Counted from the first letter of the stretch, positions 15,805 through 24,276 are shown. The stretch is DNA of 64,000 nt from Streptomyces kronopolitis (GCF_014646275.1 NZ_BMND01000001.1:186001-250000), one strand, 5' to 3'. Numbers and translations are program-made. The notes: generated from the letters alone by a model not told the origin.

Positions 15805-17298
15805 TCAGGCGGCGTTCACCGGCTCCTTGACGATGTGTGCTTCCGGGCCCGACCGGTTGTGCCGCTCGGTCCAGGCAGCCAGGGCCGTGGAGCAGGCGTG
15901 GTCGAGGTGGCGGACGCCGGACAGGTCGAGTTCCACCGGCCGGTCCGACGGCAGTTCCTCCAGGGTGTCGAGGATCCGCGGCAGCCGCAGGAAGGTGGGA
16001 TTGCCGCTCAGGGAGACGGTGATCGGGCCGGTGCCGGTGTCCCACGTGCGGATCCGCAGCTGCGAGGCCTCCCAGGCCGACTTGGCCACGGAGAGGGCGA
16101 GGCCGATCAGCACGCCCTCGAACATGTTCACCAGGAGGATGGCCAGCGCGGTGACGACCAGGACGACCGCCTCGGAGCGGTGCTCGCGCCACAGGGCGGG
16201 GATCCGGTCCAGCGGCAGCAGCTTCCAGCCCGCGTGGACCAGCACACCGGCCAGCGCCGCCATGGGGATGACGGACAGGACGAACGGGAGCAGCGCGGCG
16301 AACAGCAGCAGCCACACGCCGTGCAGCACCCGGGACGCCTTGGTGCGGGCGCCGGCGTCGACATTGGCCGAGCTGCGGACGATGACCGCCGCCAGCGGCA
16401 GCGCCCCCAGGACGCCGCACAGGGCGTTGCCCGCTCCCTGGGCCATCAGTTCCTTGTCGTAGTCGGTACGCGGCTGGCGGTCCAGCCGGTCCACGGCCGC
16501 GGCGCTGAAGAGGGTCTCCGCCGAGGCGATCAGGGCGATGGCGACGACACTCCCCAGGACCCCGATCTGTGCCAGCTGCCCGAAGTCCCCCGGATTGACC
16601 AGGTGTACGGCCTCCATGAGCCCGCTGACCTGAACCTTCTGCACGTTCAGGCCGAAGACGACCGAGGCGCCGGTGGCCAGGGCGACGGCCACCAGGGGGC
16701 CGGGCACCGTGCGCAGGGCCCGCGGCGCCTTGCGCCACAGCACCATGACCGCGATCGTCGCGACGCCGATCGCCAGCGCGGACAGGGACTGCGGGGACTG
16801 GAACGCCCCGGCCACCAGCTCCGGTATGCCGGTGATCTTGCCGGTTCCGCTCGTCGGGGCCGTGCGGTCGGCCAGGGCGTACACCTGGCCCGCGATGATG
16901 ACCAGGCCCACGCCGGCGAGCATCCCCTCCACCACGGAAACCGACACCGCCCGGAACCACCGCCCCCACCGCAGCGCGCCCAGCAGCACCTGGAGCAGGC
17001 CGGCGGCGATGACGATGACACCGAGCGTCGCGACGCCGTAGGTCTTGACGGCTTCGAGGACCAGGACGGTCAGTGAGGCGGTCGGGCCGCTGACCTGGAG
17101 GGTGCTGCCGGGCAGCAGCCCGACGACGAGACCGCCGACGATGCCGGTGAGCAGACCGGCCTCGGCGGACAGGCCGGAGGCTACCGCCACGCCGACACTC
17201 ATCGGAAGGGCGACCAGCAGGACGACCAAGGAGGCGCCGAGGTCGCGTCCGAGAACGTCGCGCCGGAGAACGTTGCGTCGGAGAACAGGGGGAAGCAT
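15805..17298 (-). CDS. SulP family anion transporter
   Basis: A 497-residue SLC26/SulP transporter. The signature GASLVVLLVALPMSVGVAVASG is in the first helix region, and about ten to twelve further hydrophobic helices follow. The C-terminal cytosolic STAS domain begins after residue 400 (PVELDLSGVRHLDHACSTAL). It follows the carbonic anhydrase gene by 72 bases on the same strand. In other bacteria this pairing is associated with bicarbonate transport, which is the preferred substrate inference over sulfate. The start at ATG 17298 has AAAGG six bases upstream; a TTG at 17322 lacks a ribosome site. Confidence 0.9.
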   Translation of the reverse strand: MLPPVLRRNVLRRDVLGRDLGASLVVLLVALPMSVGVAVASGLSAEAGLLTGIVGGLVVGLLPGSTLQVSGPTASLTVLVLEAVKTYGVATLGVIVIAAGLLQVLLGALRWGRWFRAVSVSVVEGMLAGVGLVIIAGQVYALADRTAPTSGTGKITGIPELVAGAFQSPQSLSALAIGVATIAVMVLWRKAPRALRTVPGPLVAVALATGASVVFGLNVQKVQVSGLMEAVHLVNPGDFGQLAQIGVLGSVVAIALIASAETLFSAAAVDRLDRQPRTDYDKELMAQGAGNALCGVLGALPLAAVIVRSSANVDAGARTKASRVLHGVWLLLFAALLPFVLSVIPMAALAGVLVHAGWKLLPLDRIPALWREHRSEAVVLVVTALAILLVNMFEGVLIGLALSVAKSAWEASQLRIRTWDTGTGPITVSLSGNPTFLRLPRILDTLEELPSDRPVELDLSGVRHLDHACSTALAAWTERHNRSGPEAHIVKEPVNAA

Positions 17299-17370
17299 CA
17301 GAACCTTTCGTGGGTGGGGCAAGGGACTTCGAAGACAGCCCTCAAGGGGAGACGCACTGCCGCGGCACGC

Positions 17371-17964
17371 TCACAGGGGCCCGAAGTCGTCCTGACCGGC
17401 GCGGCGGGCGGTGACCCGGCCGGTGTGTACCTCGTAGCACCAGCCGTGGATGTGCAGCGGACGGTGCGCGGCACGGGCCGCCACGCACGGATAGCCACGC
17501 AGCCGCTCAATCTGGGTCCGCACATGGGCCTGTACGGCCTCGACGATCGGGTCGCCGGGGTCGTGGCCCTCGTCCGCTTCGGCGGCGCGCGGCGGGGGTT
17601 CGTTCCGCAGCAGGGTCCGCAGGGCCGGCACGGCGGTCAGGTCCTCGCCGCGCAGCAGCGCGCCGACGGCCCCGCAGTGCGAATGGCCGCACACCACGAT
17701 GTGCTCGACGCCGAGGACCTCGACGGCGTACTCGATCGTGGCGGTCTCACCCGAGCACCGCTCGGCGTCGTAGGGCGGCACGATGCCGCCGGCGGTGCGG
17801 AGTTCGAACAGTTCCCCCGGCCCGGCGCCGGTGAACAGCGACGGAATGACCCGGGAGTCCGAGCAGGTGATGAAGAGTGCCTGCGGTGCCTGTCCGTCCG
17901 CGAAGCGGCGGAACTCCTCGGCCCGCTCGCCGAATCTCCTGGCGTTGTCCATGAGCAGTTGCAC
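17371..17964 (-). CDS. Beta-class carbonic anhydrase
   Basis: A 197-residue zinc enzyme interconverting CO2 and bicarbonate. Ligands are seen as CSDSR (Cys and the Asp/Arg dyad) near residue 34 and HSHCGAVGAL (His and Cys) near residue 96. ELFELRTAGGIVPP and ATIEYAVEVLGVEHIVVCGH are family hallmarks. The start at GTG 17964 follows AAGGAG nine bases upstream; an in-frame ATG at 17952 is the alternative. It forms a probable two-gene operon with the SulP transporter downstream, so hydration and anion movement would be coupled at the membrane. Confidence 0.92.
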   Translation of the reverse strand: MQLLMDNARRFGERAEEFRRFADGQAPQALFITCSDSRVIPSLFTGAGPGELFELRTAGGIVPPYDAERCSGETATIEYAVEVLGVEHIVVCGHSHCGAVGALLRGEDLTAVPALRTLLRNEPPPRAAEADEGHDPGDPIVEAVQAHVRTQIERLRGYPCVAARAAHRPLHIHGWCYEVHTGRVTARRAGQDDFGPL

Positions 17965-18155
17965 GTCGGCCGGCTCCTTCGGTCTGTCGACACGTGGACG
18001 GCCGCCGCTGTCCGGCGGCCGTATTCAGGACCGTGTCAGAGCCCACCTGAAGCCCAGCTGAAGTTCTGTTCCGGACGGCGCGGGAAGCCTCGCGCACAGG
18101 GGTGCCGGGGTGCGCCGCCGGACGTGCCGTGGACGGACGATGCCGCGCCCGCGGG

Positions 18156-18800
18156 CTAAGCCTCCGGCGCGATCAGCCCGCGGAGCAGGGGAGCCGCGAG
18201 CCGCACGATGTCGTCCACGTCGGCCTCGGCCAGGTCGGGGAGGTGCAGCAGATGCCGCTGCGAGGCGATGCCCATCATCATCGCGCCGAACAGCGCGGCG
18301 CGCAGCCGTGCGTCGGGGCCGTCGATGGCGGCGGCGAGATGATCCGTCACCTCCGCGGTCACACGCCGGCGCAGCAGCTCCGCGGCCTCCTCACTCGTCA
18401 TGCTGGTCCGCAGCAGCACCGCCATGGGAGTGTCCTGGTCCGCCGCCCAGTGGTCGAGCATGCCGCGCAGCCGGTTCTCCACCACCTGGCCGGGGTCGCC
18501 GGTGGTGAGTTCGTCGTGCGGGAGGTGCCAGCGCACGGCCTCGCGGAACAGCTCCTGCTTGCTGCCGAAGTACTGCATGACGGAGGACTTGTCGACCTCG
18601 GCCTCGGCCGCGATGGCACGGATGGTGGCGCGCTCGTAGCCGACCTCGGCGAACCTGCGCCGTGCGGCCGCCAGGATGCGCCGACGCGTGCGCTCGCCCT
18701 TCCGCTCCGGAAGAGCCGCCTCCGGGCACGGGCCGCGTGCCTCGGTGTGCTGCGGCGCGGCCCGTCCGGACGCGTTCGTCGCTGCGTCGGCGCAGGTCAC
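18156..18800 (-). CDS. TetR/AcrR family transcriptional regulator
   Basis: A 214-residue repressor-type regulator. The N-terminal helix-turn-helix runs from TRRRILAAARRRFAEVGYE through ATIRAIAAEAEVDKSSVMQYF, typical of TetR proteins. The C-terminal ligand-binding domain has the TetR_C shape with no recognisable ligand signature. GTG 18800 is preceded by AAAGGGGA. It lies 86 bases after the glycosyltransferase gene on the same strand. A 16-base palindrome upstream of that gene is a plausible operator, so the regulator probably represses its own operon. Confidence 0.9.
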   Translation of the reverse strand: MTCADAATNASGRAAPQHTEARGPCPEAALPERKGERTRRRILAAARRRFAEVGYERATIRAIAAEAEVDKSSVMQYFGSKQELFREAVRWHLPHDELTTGDPGQVVENRLRGMLDHWAADQDTPMAVLLRTSMTSEEAAELLRRRVTAEVTDHLAAAIDGPDARLRAALFGAMMMGIASQRHLLHLPDLAEADVDDIVRLAAPLLRGLIAPEA

Positions 18801-18886
18801 AGTTGGTCCCCTTTCCGGTGCCGGGCCCTGATGCTACAAGCACCTCCGCGGGGCACCGGGGGCTCGCGCCGCGACGGCCGTCCGGC

Positions 18887-20074
18887 TCAGCCGGCCAGCG
18901 CCGCCGCGTCCTCCACCAGCCGGTCGAGGTCCGGCAGCGCGTGCGCCCGGCGCTGGAGGCCCTGGGCGCGGGAGCGGTAGGAGTCGTCCGCCAGCACGGT
19001 GCGCAGGGCCGCGGACAGCGTCTCGCGGGTGACGTCCTCGGCGTTGAGCCGGACCCCGACGCCCAGCTCCTGGAGCCGGGCGGCGTTGTGGGACTGCTCG
19101 GCGAACAGCGGCACGGCCACCATCGGCACGCCGGCCGACAGCGCCTCGCGGGTCCCGTTGAAGCCCGCGTGCGTCAGGAACAGATCGCTGGACTGGAGCA
19201 GGAGTTCCTGCTGGACGAACGACGTCAGATGGACGTTGTCGGCGCGCGGGCCCTCCCACTGCTGCGGATCGCGTTCCGCGCCCAGTGCCACGACACCGGT
19301 GACCGGCAGCTCCCCGAGGGCCTCGATGATGGTGTGCAGCAGGGTGGAGGCACCGCCGGGAAGCCGCGGCGCGTTCGAGCCGAGAGTGGCGAGGACGAGC
19401 GGCCGGTCCACGGGGAGCCGGGCGATGTCCGGGTCGAGGGCGCCCCGCGACGCCTGGGCGGGTACCCGGTAGTGGCGGGCGCCGGGCAGCCGGCTGCCCG
19501 TGGGGTAGAAGTCCTCCGGAACGACCCCGGCGCGGAAGGCGCGGAAGGGGTGCCAGGAGTCGGAGACCGGCTCCAGACCGAGCGCGGTGCGCTGCCGGTT
19601 GAGCGCGTCCTTGACGGCCGGGTGGGCGTAGGGCGCCATCGGGGCGATGTCCAGCGCCCCGTGCGGAATGCCGAGGTGCTCGGCCGCGAGGTAGCCGCCG
19701 TACTCCGTCGACTCGTGGAGGATCACATCCGGCCGCCAGTCCCGCGCCACGTCGAGGACGCCCCGTGCACTGGGGCCGGCCAGCTGCCCGATGAAGGCCG
19801 CCGCGAAGAACTCCGGCTGCAGCTCCACCGTCACCGAGCCGATGTTCTCCATGCCCGGCGGCCGCTGGAGCGCGCCGCCCTGCATCACCTCTCCCAGCGC
19901 CTTGACGTCGGGCAGCGTGAAGGCGGTGAGTCCCCGCTTCTCTATGTGCTCGACGACGGCGGCGCCGGTGGCGACGGCCACCTCATGGCCCGCCCGCCGG
20001 GCGGCTTCCGCCACGGGCAGCACCAGCGGGGCCAGGTGCGAATAACTCGCCTGTGCGGTGATGAGAATGCGCAT
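18887..20074 (-). CDS. MGT/UGT-type glycosyltransferase (GT1)
   Basis: A 395-residue GT-B enzyme of the macrolide glycosyltransferase type. The N-terminal acceptor domain starts MRILITAQASYSHLAPLVLP. The C-terminal nucleotide-sugar domain carries FLTHAGFNGTREALSAGVP and LFAEQSHNAARL, the UDP-sugar-binding signature of GT1. Relatives inactivate macrolides or decorate phenolic natural products by transferring glucose; the acceptor here is unknown. ATG 20074 has GGAG upstream, while the extension to 20113 is unlikely. Together with the downstream TetR gene and the palindrome upstream, it looks like a small inducible detoxification unit. Confidence 0.88.
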   Translation of the reverse strand: MRILITAQASYSHLAPLVLPVAEAARRAGHEVAVATGAAVVEHIEKRGLTAFTLPDVKALGEVMQGGALQRPPGMENIGSVTVELQPEFFAAAFIGQLAGPSARGVLDVARDWRPDVILHESTEYGGYLAAEHLGIPHGALDIAPMAPYAHPAVKDALNRQRTALGLEPVSDSWHPFRAFRAGVVPEDFYPTGSRLPGARHYRVPAQASRGALDPDIARLPVDRPLVLATLGSNAPRLPGGASTLLHTIIEALGELPVTGVVALGAERDPQQWEGPRADNVHLTSFVQQELLLQSSDLFLTHAGFNGTREALSAGVPMVAVPLFAEQSHNAARLQELGVGVRLNAEDVTRETLSAALRTVLADDSYRSRAQGLQRRAHALPDLDRLVEDAAALAG

Positions 20075-20151
20075 GATGCTCGCTCTCCACGATGCGGCCC
20101 GAGCGCCGCGCACGGCACCCCGCCGCAGTCTTCACGGCCGATTCCAAGAAA

Positions 20152-20167
20152 CTCAACAAGCGTTGAG
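20152..20167. promoter_or_regulatory. Palindromic operator candidate (TetR type)
   Basis: CTCAAC-aagc-GTTGAG is a perfect 6+6 palindrome 78-93 bases before the glycosyltransferase start, in the FemX/glycosyltransferase divergent region. Its size and symmetry suit a TetR dimer, and a TetR gene is in the same transcription unit. Confidence 0.6.
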
Positions 20168-20327
20168 AATCTATCACCCACGCCTTGCGGGACGGCCAAG
20201 GCCCCTGTACGGCAAGCTCTTTGACGACATGTGGTAGGGCCGGGGGAGGGGCGCGCCACCGGTGAGCTGCCCGTCCCCGCCGGACATGTCTCAGTAGGCT
20301 TGCGCCCCGGACAAAGGAGCACCGCGC

Positions 20328-21449
20328 ATGAGCTGTCGCCTGAAGCCGATCACCCGCGAGGAGCACCTGGCGTTCGTCGGGGCCCGGCCCTCGGTGAGCC
20401 ATCTGCAGGTGCCCGCGTGGGGTGCGGTGAAGCCCGACTGGCGGGCGGAGAGCCTGGGCTGGTTCGACGGGAACGGCCGCCTCGCCGGAGCCGGCCTGGT
20501 GCTGCTGCGCCCCGTACCGAAGCTGCGCCGCTACTTCGCCTATCTCCCCGAGGGCCCGGCCATCGACTGGTCCACACCGCACCTCGAACAGTGGCTGGAG
20601 CCGATGCTCGCCCACCTGAAATCACGGCGGGTGTTCTCGGTCAGGATGGGGCCGCCGGTGGTGATGCGCCGCTGGAGCGCCGATGTGGTCAAGGCGGCGA
20701 TCGCCGACCCGCAGGCGCGGCGGCTGCGGGAGGTCGAGGCGACCTCGCACGAGCCGCAGGCCTTCGCACTCGCCGACCGCCTGCGCCGGATGGGCTGGCA
20801 GCAGACCGAGCCCGACGGCGGGGACGGCTTCGCCGCGGGCCAGCCGCGCTACGTGTTCCAGGTCCCCTTCGCCGGGCGGTCGCTGGAGGAGATCCGGGGC
20901 GACCTCAACCAGCAGTGGCGCCGCAACATCAAGAAGGCGGAGAAGGCCGGCGTCAAGGTCGTCCGGGGTGACGCCGAGGACCTGCCCGCGTTCCATCAGC
21001 TCTATGTCGAGACGGCTGAGCGGGACCGGTTCGTCCCCAGGCCGCTCGCCTACTTCCAGCGCATGTGGACCGCGCTGCGCGCCGAGGACCCGGACCGCAT
21101 GCGGCTCTACCTCGCCCACCACGACGGGGAACTGCTCGCGGCGGCCACGATGCTCACGGTCGGCACCCACGCCTGGTACTCGTACGGCGCCTCGACCAGC
21201 CGCAAGCGCGAGGTCCAGCCGAGCAACGCGCTCCAGTGGCGGATGATGACCGACGCCTACGAACTCGGCGCGGAGCTCTACGACTTCCGCGGCATCACCG
21301 ACACCCTCGACGAGGCGAACCACCTCCTGGGGCTGCTCCGGTTCAAGGTCGGCACCGGCGGCCGGGCCGTGGAGTACCTCGGCGAGTGGGACTACCCGCT
21401 TCACAAGGTCCTGCACAAGGCCGTCGGCCGCTATCTGGCAAGGCGCTGA
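20328..21449 (+). CDS. FemX-like peptidoglycan interpeptide aminoacyltransferase
   Basis: A 373-residue Fem/FemABX-family enzyme that transfers an amino acid from tRNA to the lysine or diaminopimelate side chain of lipid II; in Streptomyces this is the first glycine of the cross-bridge. The characteristic double-GNAT architecture is visible, with FQVPFAGRSLEEIRGDLNQQ and RRNIKKAEKAGVKVVRG at the junction. LYDFRGITDTLDEANHLLGL and FKVGTGGRAVEYLGEWDYPL lie near the end, as in FemX proteins. ATG 20328 has AAAGGAG seven bases upstream. It is the single gene on this strand between divergent and convergent neighbours. Confidence 0.9.
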   Translation: MSCRLKPITREEHLAFVGARPSVSHLQVPAWGAVKPDWRAESLGWFDGNGRLAGAGLVLLRPVPKLRRYFAYLPEGPAIDWSTPHLEQWLEPMLAHLKSRRVFSVRMGPPVVMRRWSADVVKAAIADPQARRLREVEATSHEPQAFALADRLRRMGWQQTEPDGGDGFAAGQPRYVFQVPFAGRSLEEIRGDLNQQWRRNIKKAEKAGVKVVRGDAEDLPAFHQLYVETAERDRFVPRPLAYFQRMWTALRAEDPDRMRLYLAHHDGELLAAATMLTVGTHAWYSYGASTSRKREVQPSNALQWRMMTDAYELGAELYDFRGITDTLDEANHLLGLLRFKVGTGGRAVEYLGEWDYPLHKVLHKAVGRYLARR

Positions 21450-21499
21450 GCCCCACCGCCCTCGCCGACAGCCGGGGGCGCGGGGCCCACGCGGGCGCC

Positions 21500-21535
21500 G
21501 GGCCATGCACCGTGTCGGGGCCACGCACCGTGCCG
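21500..21535. repeat. Imperfect 18-bp tandem repeat
   Basis: Two adjacent copies of an 18-base unit of the form gggccatgcaccgtgtcg, with two changes, lie between the convergent femX-like and Sua5-like genes. Part of it (21510-21516) pairs with GACACGG at 21542-21548, so the region may also fold as a weak terminator. Confidence 0.4.
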
Positions 21536-21585
21536 GAGTCGGACACGGCCCGCCCCCATCCGCGTGATCGGGCCCCCAGCCGCGC

Positions 21586-22206
21586 CTACTCGAAGCGCGT
21601 GATGTCGCCCGCGCCCCGGCGGACGATGTCGAGGACGCCGCCGGAGAAGTCGAGGACCGTGGTCGGTTCCGTGCCGCAGTCGCCCGAGTCGAGTACCGCG
21701 TCCACCACGTGGTCGAGCCGCTCCTTGATCTCCCAGCCCTGGGTCATCGGCTCCTCCTCGTCGGGCAGGAGCAGGGTGCTGGAGAGCAGCGGCTCGCCGA
21801 GTTCGGCGAGCAGGGCCTGGGCCACGGCATGGTCGGGAATCCGGACCCCGACCGTCTTCTTCTTCGGGTGCATCAGCTGGCGCGGCACTTCCTTCGTCGC
21901 GGGGAGGATGAAGGTGTAGCTGCCGGGGGTCGACGCCTTGATCGCGCGGAACACGTCGTTGTCGATGTGCACGAACTGCCCCAGCTGGGCGAAGTTCTGG
22001 CACACGAGGGTGAAGTGGTGACGGTCGTCGAGATTGCGGATCGACCGGATCCGGCTGATGCCGTCCCGGCTGCCCAGCTGGCATCCCAGCGCGAAACAGG
22101 AGTCCGTCGGGTACACGACGAGCGCGCCGGAGCGGATGCTGTCCGCCACATTGCTGATGGTGCGGCGCTGCGGGTTTTCCGGGTGCACGTCGAAATACTT
22201 TGCCAT
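21586..22206 (-). CDS. Sua5/YciO/YrdC family L-threonylcarbamoyladenylate synthase
   Basis: A 206-residue YrdC-domain protein. The conserved core starts AKYFDVHPENPQRRTI, with ALVVYPTDSCFALGCQ (the P-T-D nucleotide/threonine-binding motif), SIRNLDDRHHFTLVC (KxR-like loop) and PGSYTFILPATKEVPR. Family members make threonylcarbamoyl-AMP for the tRNA t6A modification. The length and details (PKKKTVGVRIP) are closer to the YciO subgroup, whose exact role is less certain. ATG 22206 is the natural domain start; the frame upstream to 22428 overlaps the promoter side of the gas vesicle operon. It is divergent from gvpO. Confidence 0.85.
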   Translation of the reverse strand: MAKYFDVHPENPQRRTISNVADSIRSGALVVYPTDSCFALGCQLGSRDGISRIRSIRNLDDRHHFTLVCQNFAQLGQFVHIDNDVFRAIKASTPGSYTFILPATKEVPRQLMHPKKKTVGVRIPDHAVAQALLAELGEPLLSSTLLLPDEEEPMTQGWEIKERLDHVVDAVLDSGDCGTEPTTVLDFSGGVLDIVRRGAGDITRFE

Positions 22207-22334
22207 CCGCCGAGTGTAGGTGATCGGCGTCGCCGTGCTCCTGCGACGGCCTCGGGGTTTCCACGGCTGCCGCCGCTGGTCACCACCCCCAGTCACCGTC
22301 CGGCCGCGCTCAGGATGCGCGGGCCGGGAGGCCG

Positions 22335-22673
22335 ATGAGACTGGGGTACATGGCAGAGCAAACCCGCACGCGGTCTCGGTCGTCGTCGACGGCGGCCCGC
22401 AAGCGCACCAAGGACTCCGGGAACGCACCCGGGGAGATGGCCCGCCGCGCCGCCGAACTCCTCCAGAGCCTGATCAGCCATCAGGCCGAGGGCGTCACCG
22501 CGGTGCGCCGGACCGATCACGGCTGGTGCGTCGAGGTGGACGTGCTGGAGCTGCTCCGCATCCCCGACACCACCAGTCTCCTCGCGACGTACGAGGTGCG
22601 GCTCGACGCCGACGGCGAGCTGCTCGAGTACTACCGCACCCGCCGCTACCGGCGCGGTGCGGCAGATGAGTGA
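22335..22673 (+). CDS. gvpO: Gas vesicle protein GvpO
   Basis: First gene of the gas vesicle operon. The protein (112 residues from ATG 22335; ATG 22350 is also possible) has a basic Ser/Thr-rich N-terminus. A compact GvpO domain follows: ARRAAELLQSLISHQAEGVTAV, then HGWCVEVDVLELLRIPDTTSLLATYEVRLD and a C-terminal EYYRTRRYRRG. GvpO is an accessory protein of gas vesicle clusters in haloarchaea and actinobacteria, with a proposed regulatory or assembly role. GGGAGG lies just before ATG 22335. It starts the same-strand series leading to gvpK. Confidence 0.88.
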   Translation: MRLGYMAEQTRTRSRSSSTAARKRTKDSGNAPGEMARRAAELLQSLISHQAEGVTAVRRTDHGWCVEVDVLELLRIPDTTSLLATYEVRLDADGELLEYYRTRRYRRGAADE

Positions 22674-22708
22674 GCACCCCGCCGTCACCTGCTGAAAGGA
22701 CACCTCAG

Positions 22709-23191
22709 ATGGGCACCACGACGTATTCCGGACTGTCCGGTGAGGTGGTTCCCTGCCCGCCCAGGGCAGGCACGTTGTACGACGTCATGGAGCTGATCCT
22801 CGACCGGGGCATGGTCATCGACATCTTCATACGCGTGTCCCTGGTGGGGATCGAGATCCTCAAGATCGATGCCCGCATCGTGGTCGCCAGCGTCGACACG
22901 TATCTGCGGTTCGCGGAGGCGTGCAACCGGCTCGACCTGGAGCGGGACTCGGGCAGTGTCACCGTCCCCGAGCTGTTCAGCGGCCAGGCCGCCAAGAGCA
23001 TCGGGAAGCGCAAGGTCAAGAAGGCCGCCAAATCCGTGGGCGACACCGTCCGCTCCGCGGTGGGCGCGGGCGACTCGGACGACGACTCGGAGGACGACTC
23101 CGACGACGCCGAGAAGGAGCCGCAGCAGCGCCGGCGCAGCACCGCCCGCTCGGGCGCCGCCTCCCGCCGGCGGAGCGCAGAGGAGGACTGA
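22709..23191 (+). CDS. gvpA: Gas vesicle structural protein GvpA, with long charged tail
   Basis: The main ribbed-shell protein homologue, 160 residues. The conserved GvpA core spans about residues 20-75: LYDVMELILDRGMVIDIF, then RVSLVGIEILKIDARIVVAS and VDTYLRFAEA. After about residue 115 comes a tail that is first strongly acidic (DSDDDSEDDSDDAEKE) and then basic and Ser/Arg-rich (RRRSTARSG). Classical cyanobacterial GvpA is only about 70 residues; extended versions occur in Streptomyces. ATG 22709 follows GAAAGGA. It lies 35 bases after gvpO. Confidence 0.92.
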   Translation: MGTTTYSGLSGEVVPCPPRAGTLYDVMELILDRGMVIDIFIRVSLVGIEILKIDARIVVASVDTYLRFAEACNRLDLERDSGSVTVPELFSGQAAKSIGKRKVKKAAKSVGDTVRSAVGAGDSDDDSEDDSDDAEKEPQQRRRSTARSGAASRRRSAEED

Positions 23192-23196
23192 ACACC

Positions 23197-23943
23197 GTGA
23201 GCGACGACGGCACCTACGTCTACGGCATCGTCCGCGCCGGCCACCCCCTGCCTGCCGCCCCGGTCGGGGTGGGAGACCCTCCCGGGACCGTGGGAACGGT
23301 CGTGGAGGGGCGGCTCGCCGCGGTCGTCAGCCCGGCCCCGCCACAGCTGCGGGCCCGCCGCCGCGATCTGCTCGCACACCAGGAGCTGCTGCTGGCGCTG
23401 GCGGCGGACGGACCGGTCCTCCCGATGCGCTTCGGCATGGTGGCACCGGACGAGGCGGTCATCCGCCGGCAGTTGAGCGAGGCCGAGGACCGCCATCTGG
23501 CCGCGCTGGACGGCGTCGCGGGCCGCGTCGAGATCAACGTCAAGGCCCTGCAGGCCGACGAGGCACTGCCCGCGCTGGTCCGGGACGACGCCGCGATCCG
23601 CCGGCTGCGCGACGCGGTACGCCGGCGGCCCAGCTACGAGGCGAACGTCCGGCTGGGCGAGGCGGTGGCGACCGCGCTGGCGCGCCGGGCGGCCGAAGCG
23701 GGCCGGGAGATCGTGCGGGAACTGTCGTCCACGGCGCACGCCGTGTGCGCCGGGCCGGAGGTCCCCGGCTGCCAGGTGAACGTGTCGTTCCTGGTGGACC
23801 GCGGTGACGGCGCCGGGTTCGTCGCGGCGGCCGAGCACCTCGCGCGCCTGCGGCAGGACCGGGTCGTGCTGCGGGTGGCCGGGCCCCTGCCCTGCTACAG
23901 CTTTCTGGAGCCGCTGCCCTCCGCCGCACCGCTGGGCGTCTGA
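23197..23943 (+). CDS. gvpF: Gas vesicle protein GvpF (GvpF/GvpL family)
   Basis: A 248-residue GvpF/L family protein. The N-terminal domain begins TYVYGIVRAGHPLPAAPVG, with RLAAVVSPAP and LPMRFGMVAPDEAVIRRQL. The C-terminal half is alpha-helical and ends VLRVAGPLPCYSFLEPLP, the usual GPWPPYSF-like motif. GvpF is thought to line the inner surface or nucleate vesicle growth together with GvpA. The start is GTG 23197 behind AGGAGG, six bases after the gvpA stop codon. It pairs with the second family member, gvpL, further along the operon. Confidence 0.9.
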   Translation: MSDDGTYVYGIVRAGHPLPAAPVGVGDPPGTVGTVVEGRLAAVVSPAPPQLRARRRDLLAHQELLLALAADGPVLPMRFGMVAPDEAVIRRQLSEAEDRHLAALDGVAGRVEINVKALQADEALPALVRDDAAIRRLRDAVRRRPSYEANVRLGEAVATALARRAAEAGREIVRELSSTAHAVCAGPEVPGCQVNVSFLVDRGDGAGFVAAAEHLARLRQDRVVLRVAGPLPCYSFLEPLPSAAPLGV

Positions 23944-23944
23944 C

Positions 23945-24169
23945 ATGGGGCTGATCAGCGCGGTGCTCACGCTGCCGCTCGCACCCGTGCGCGGGGTGGT
24001 CTGGGTGGCCGACCAGCTCGCCCAGGCGGCCGACAACGAGCTGCACGACCCGTCGCTGGTCCGGGCCCGGCTCGCCGCCCTGAACCATGAATTCGAAGCC
24101 GGCCACCTCAGTGCCGAGACCTTCGAACGCGAAGAGGAGCAGCTGCTCGACCTGTTGCACGGGTGCTGA
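23945..24169 (+). CDS. gvpG: Gas vesicle protein GvpG
   Basis: A 74-residue helical protein. It begins MGLISAVLTLPLAPVRGVVWVADQL, the amphipathic GvpG N-terminus, and continues with AALNHEFEAGHLSAETFEREE and LLDLLH, an accessory gas vesicle signature. ATG 23945 overlaps the end of gvpF within one base, indicating translational coupling. GvpG is required for assembly in studied systems and has no known enzymatic role. Confidence 0.88.
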   Translation: MGLISAVLTLPLAPVRGVVWVADQLAQAADNELHDPSLVRARLAALNHEFEAGHLSAETFEREEEQLLDLLHGC

Positions 24170-24201
24170 GCGGCCGCGTGCCGAAGGAGAGGGGACAGAC
24201 C

Positions 24202-24276
24202 GTGAGGCCGACCGAGGAACCCCGCGCCGCCGCCTTGGGCCGCGGCCGGGCACCGGGGAGGCGGGCGACCCGATGA
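24202..24276 (+). CDS. Possible 24-aa peptide between gvpG and gvpJ
   Basis: GTG 24202 has a good ribosome site (AAGGAGAGGGG) and opens a 24-codon, Arg/Ala-rich frame (MRPTEEPRAAALGRGRAPGR...). Its stop overlaps the gvpJ start as ATGA. The peptide has no recognised domain. In the Streptomyces coelicolor order gvpO-A-F-G-Y-Z-J-L-S-K, gvpY and gvpZ occupy this place, so this may be a relic or a translational-coupling leader. It may equally be chance. Confidence 0.3.
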   Translation: MRPTEEPRAAALGRGRAPGRRATR

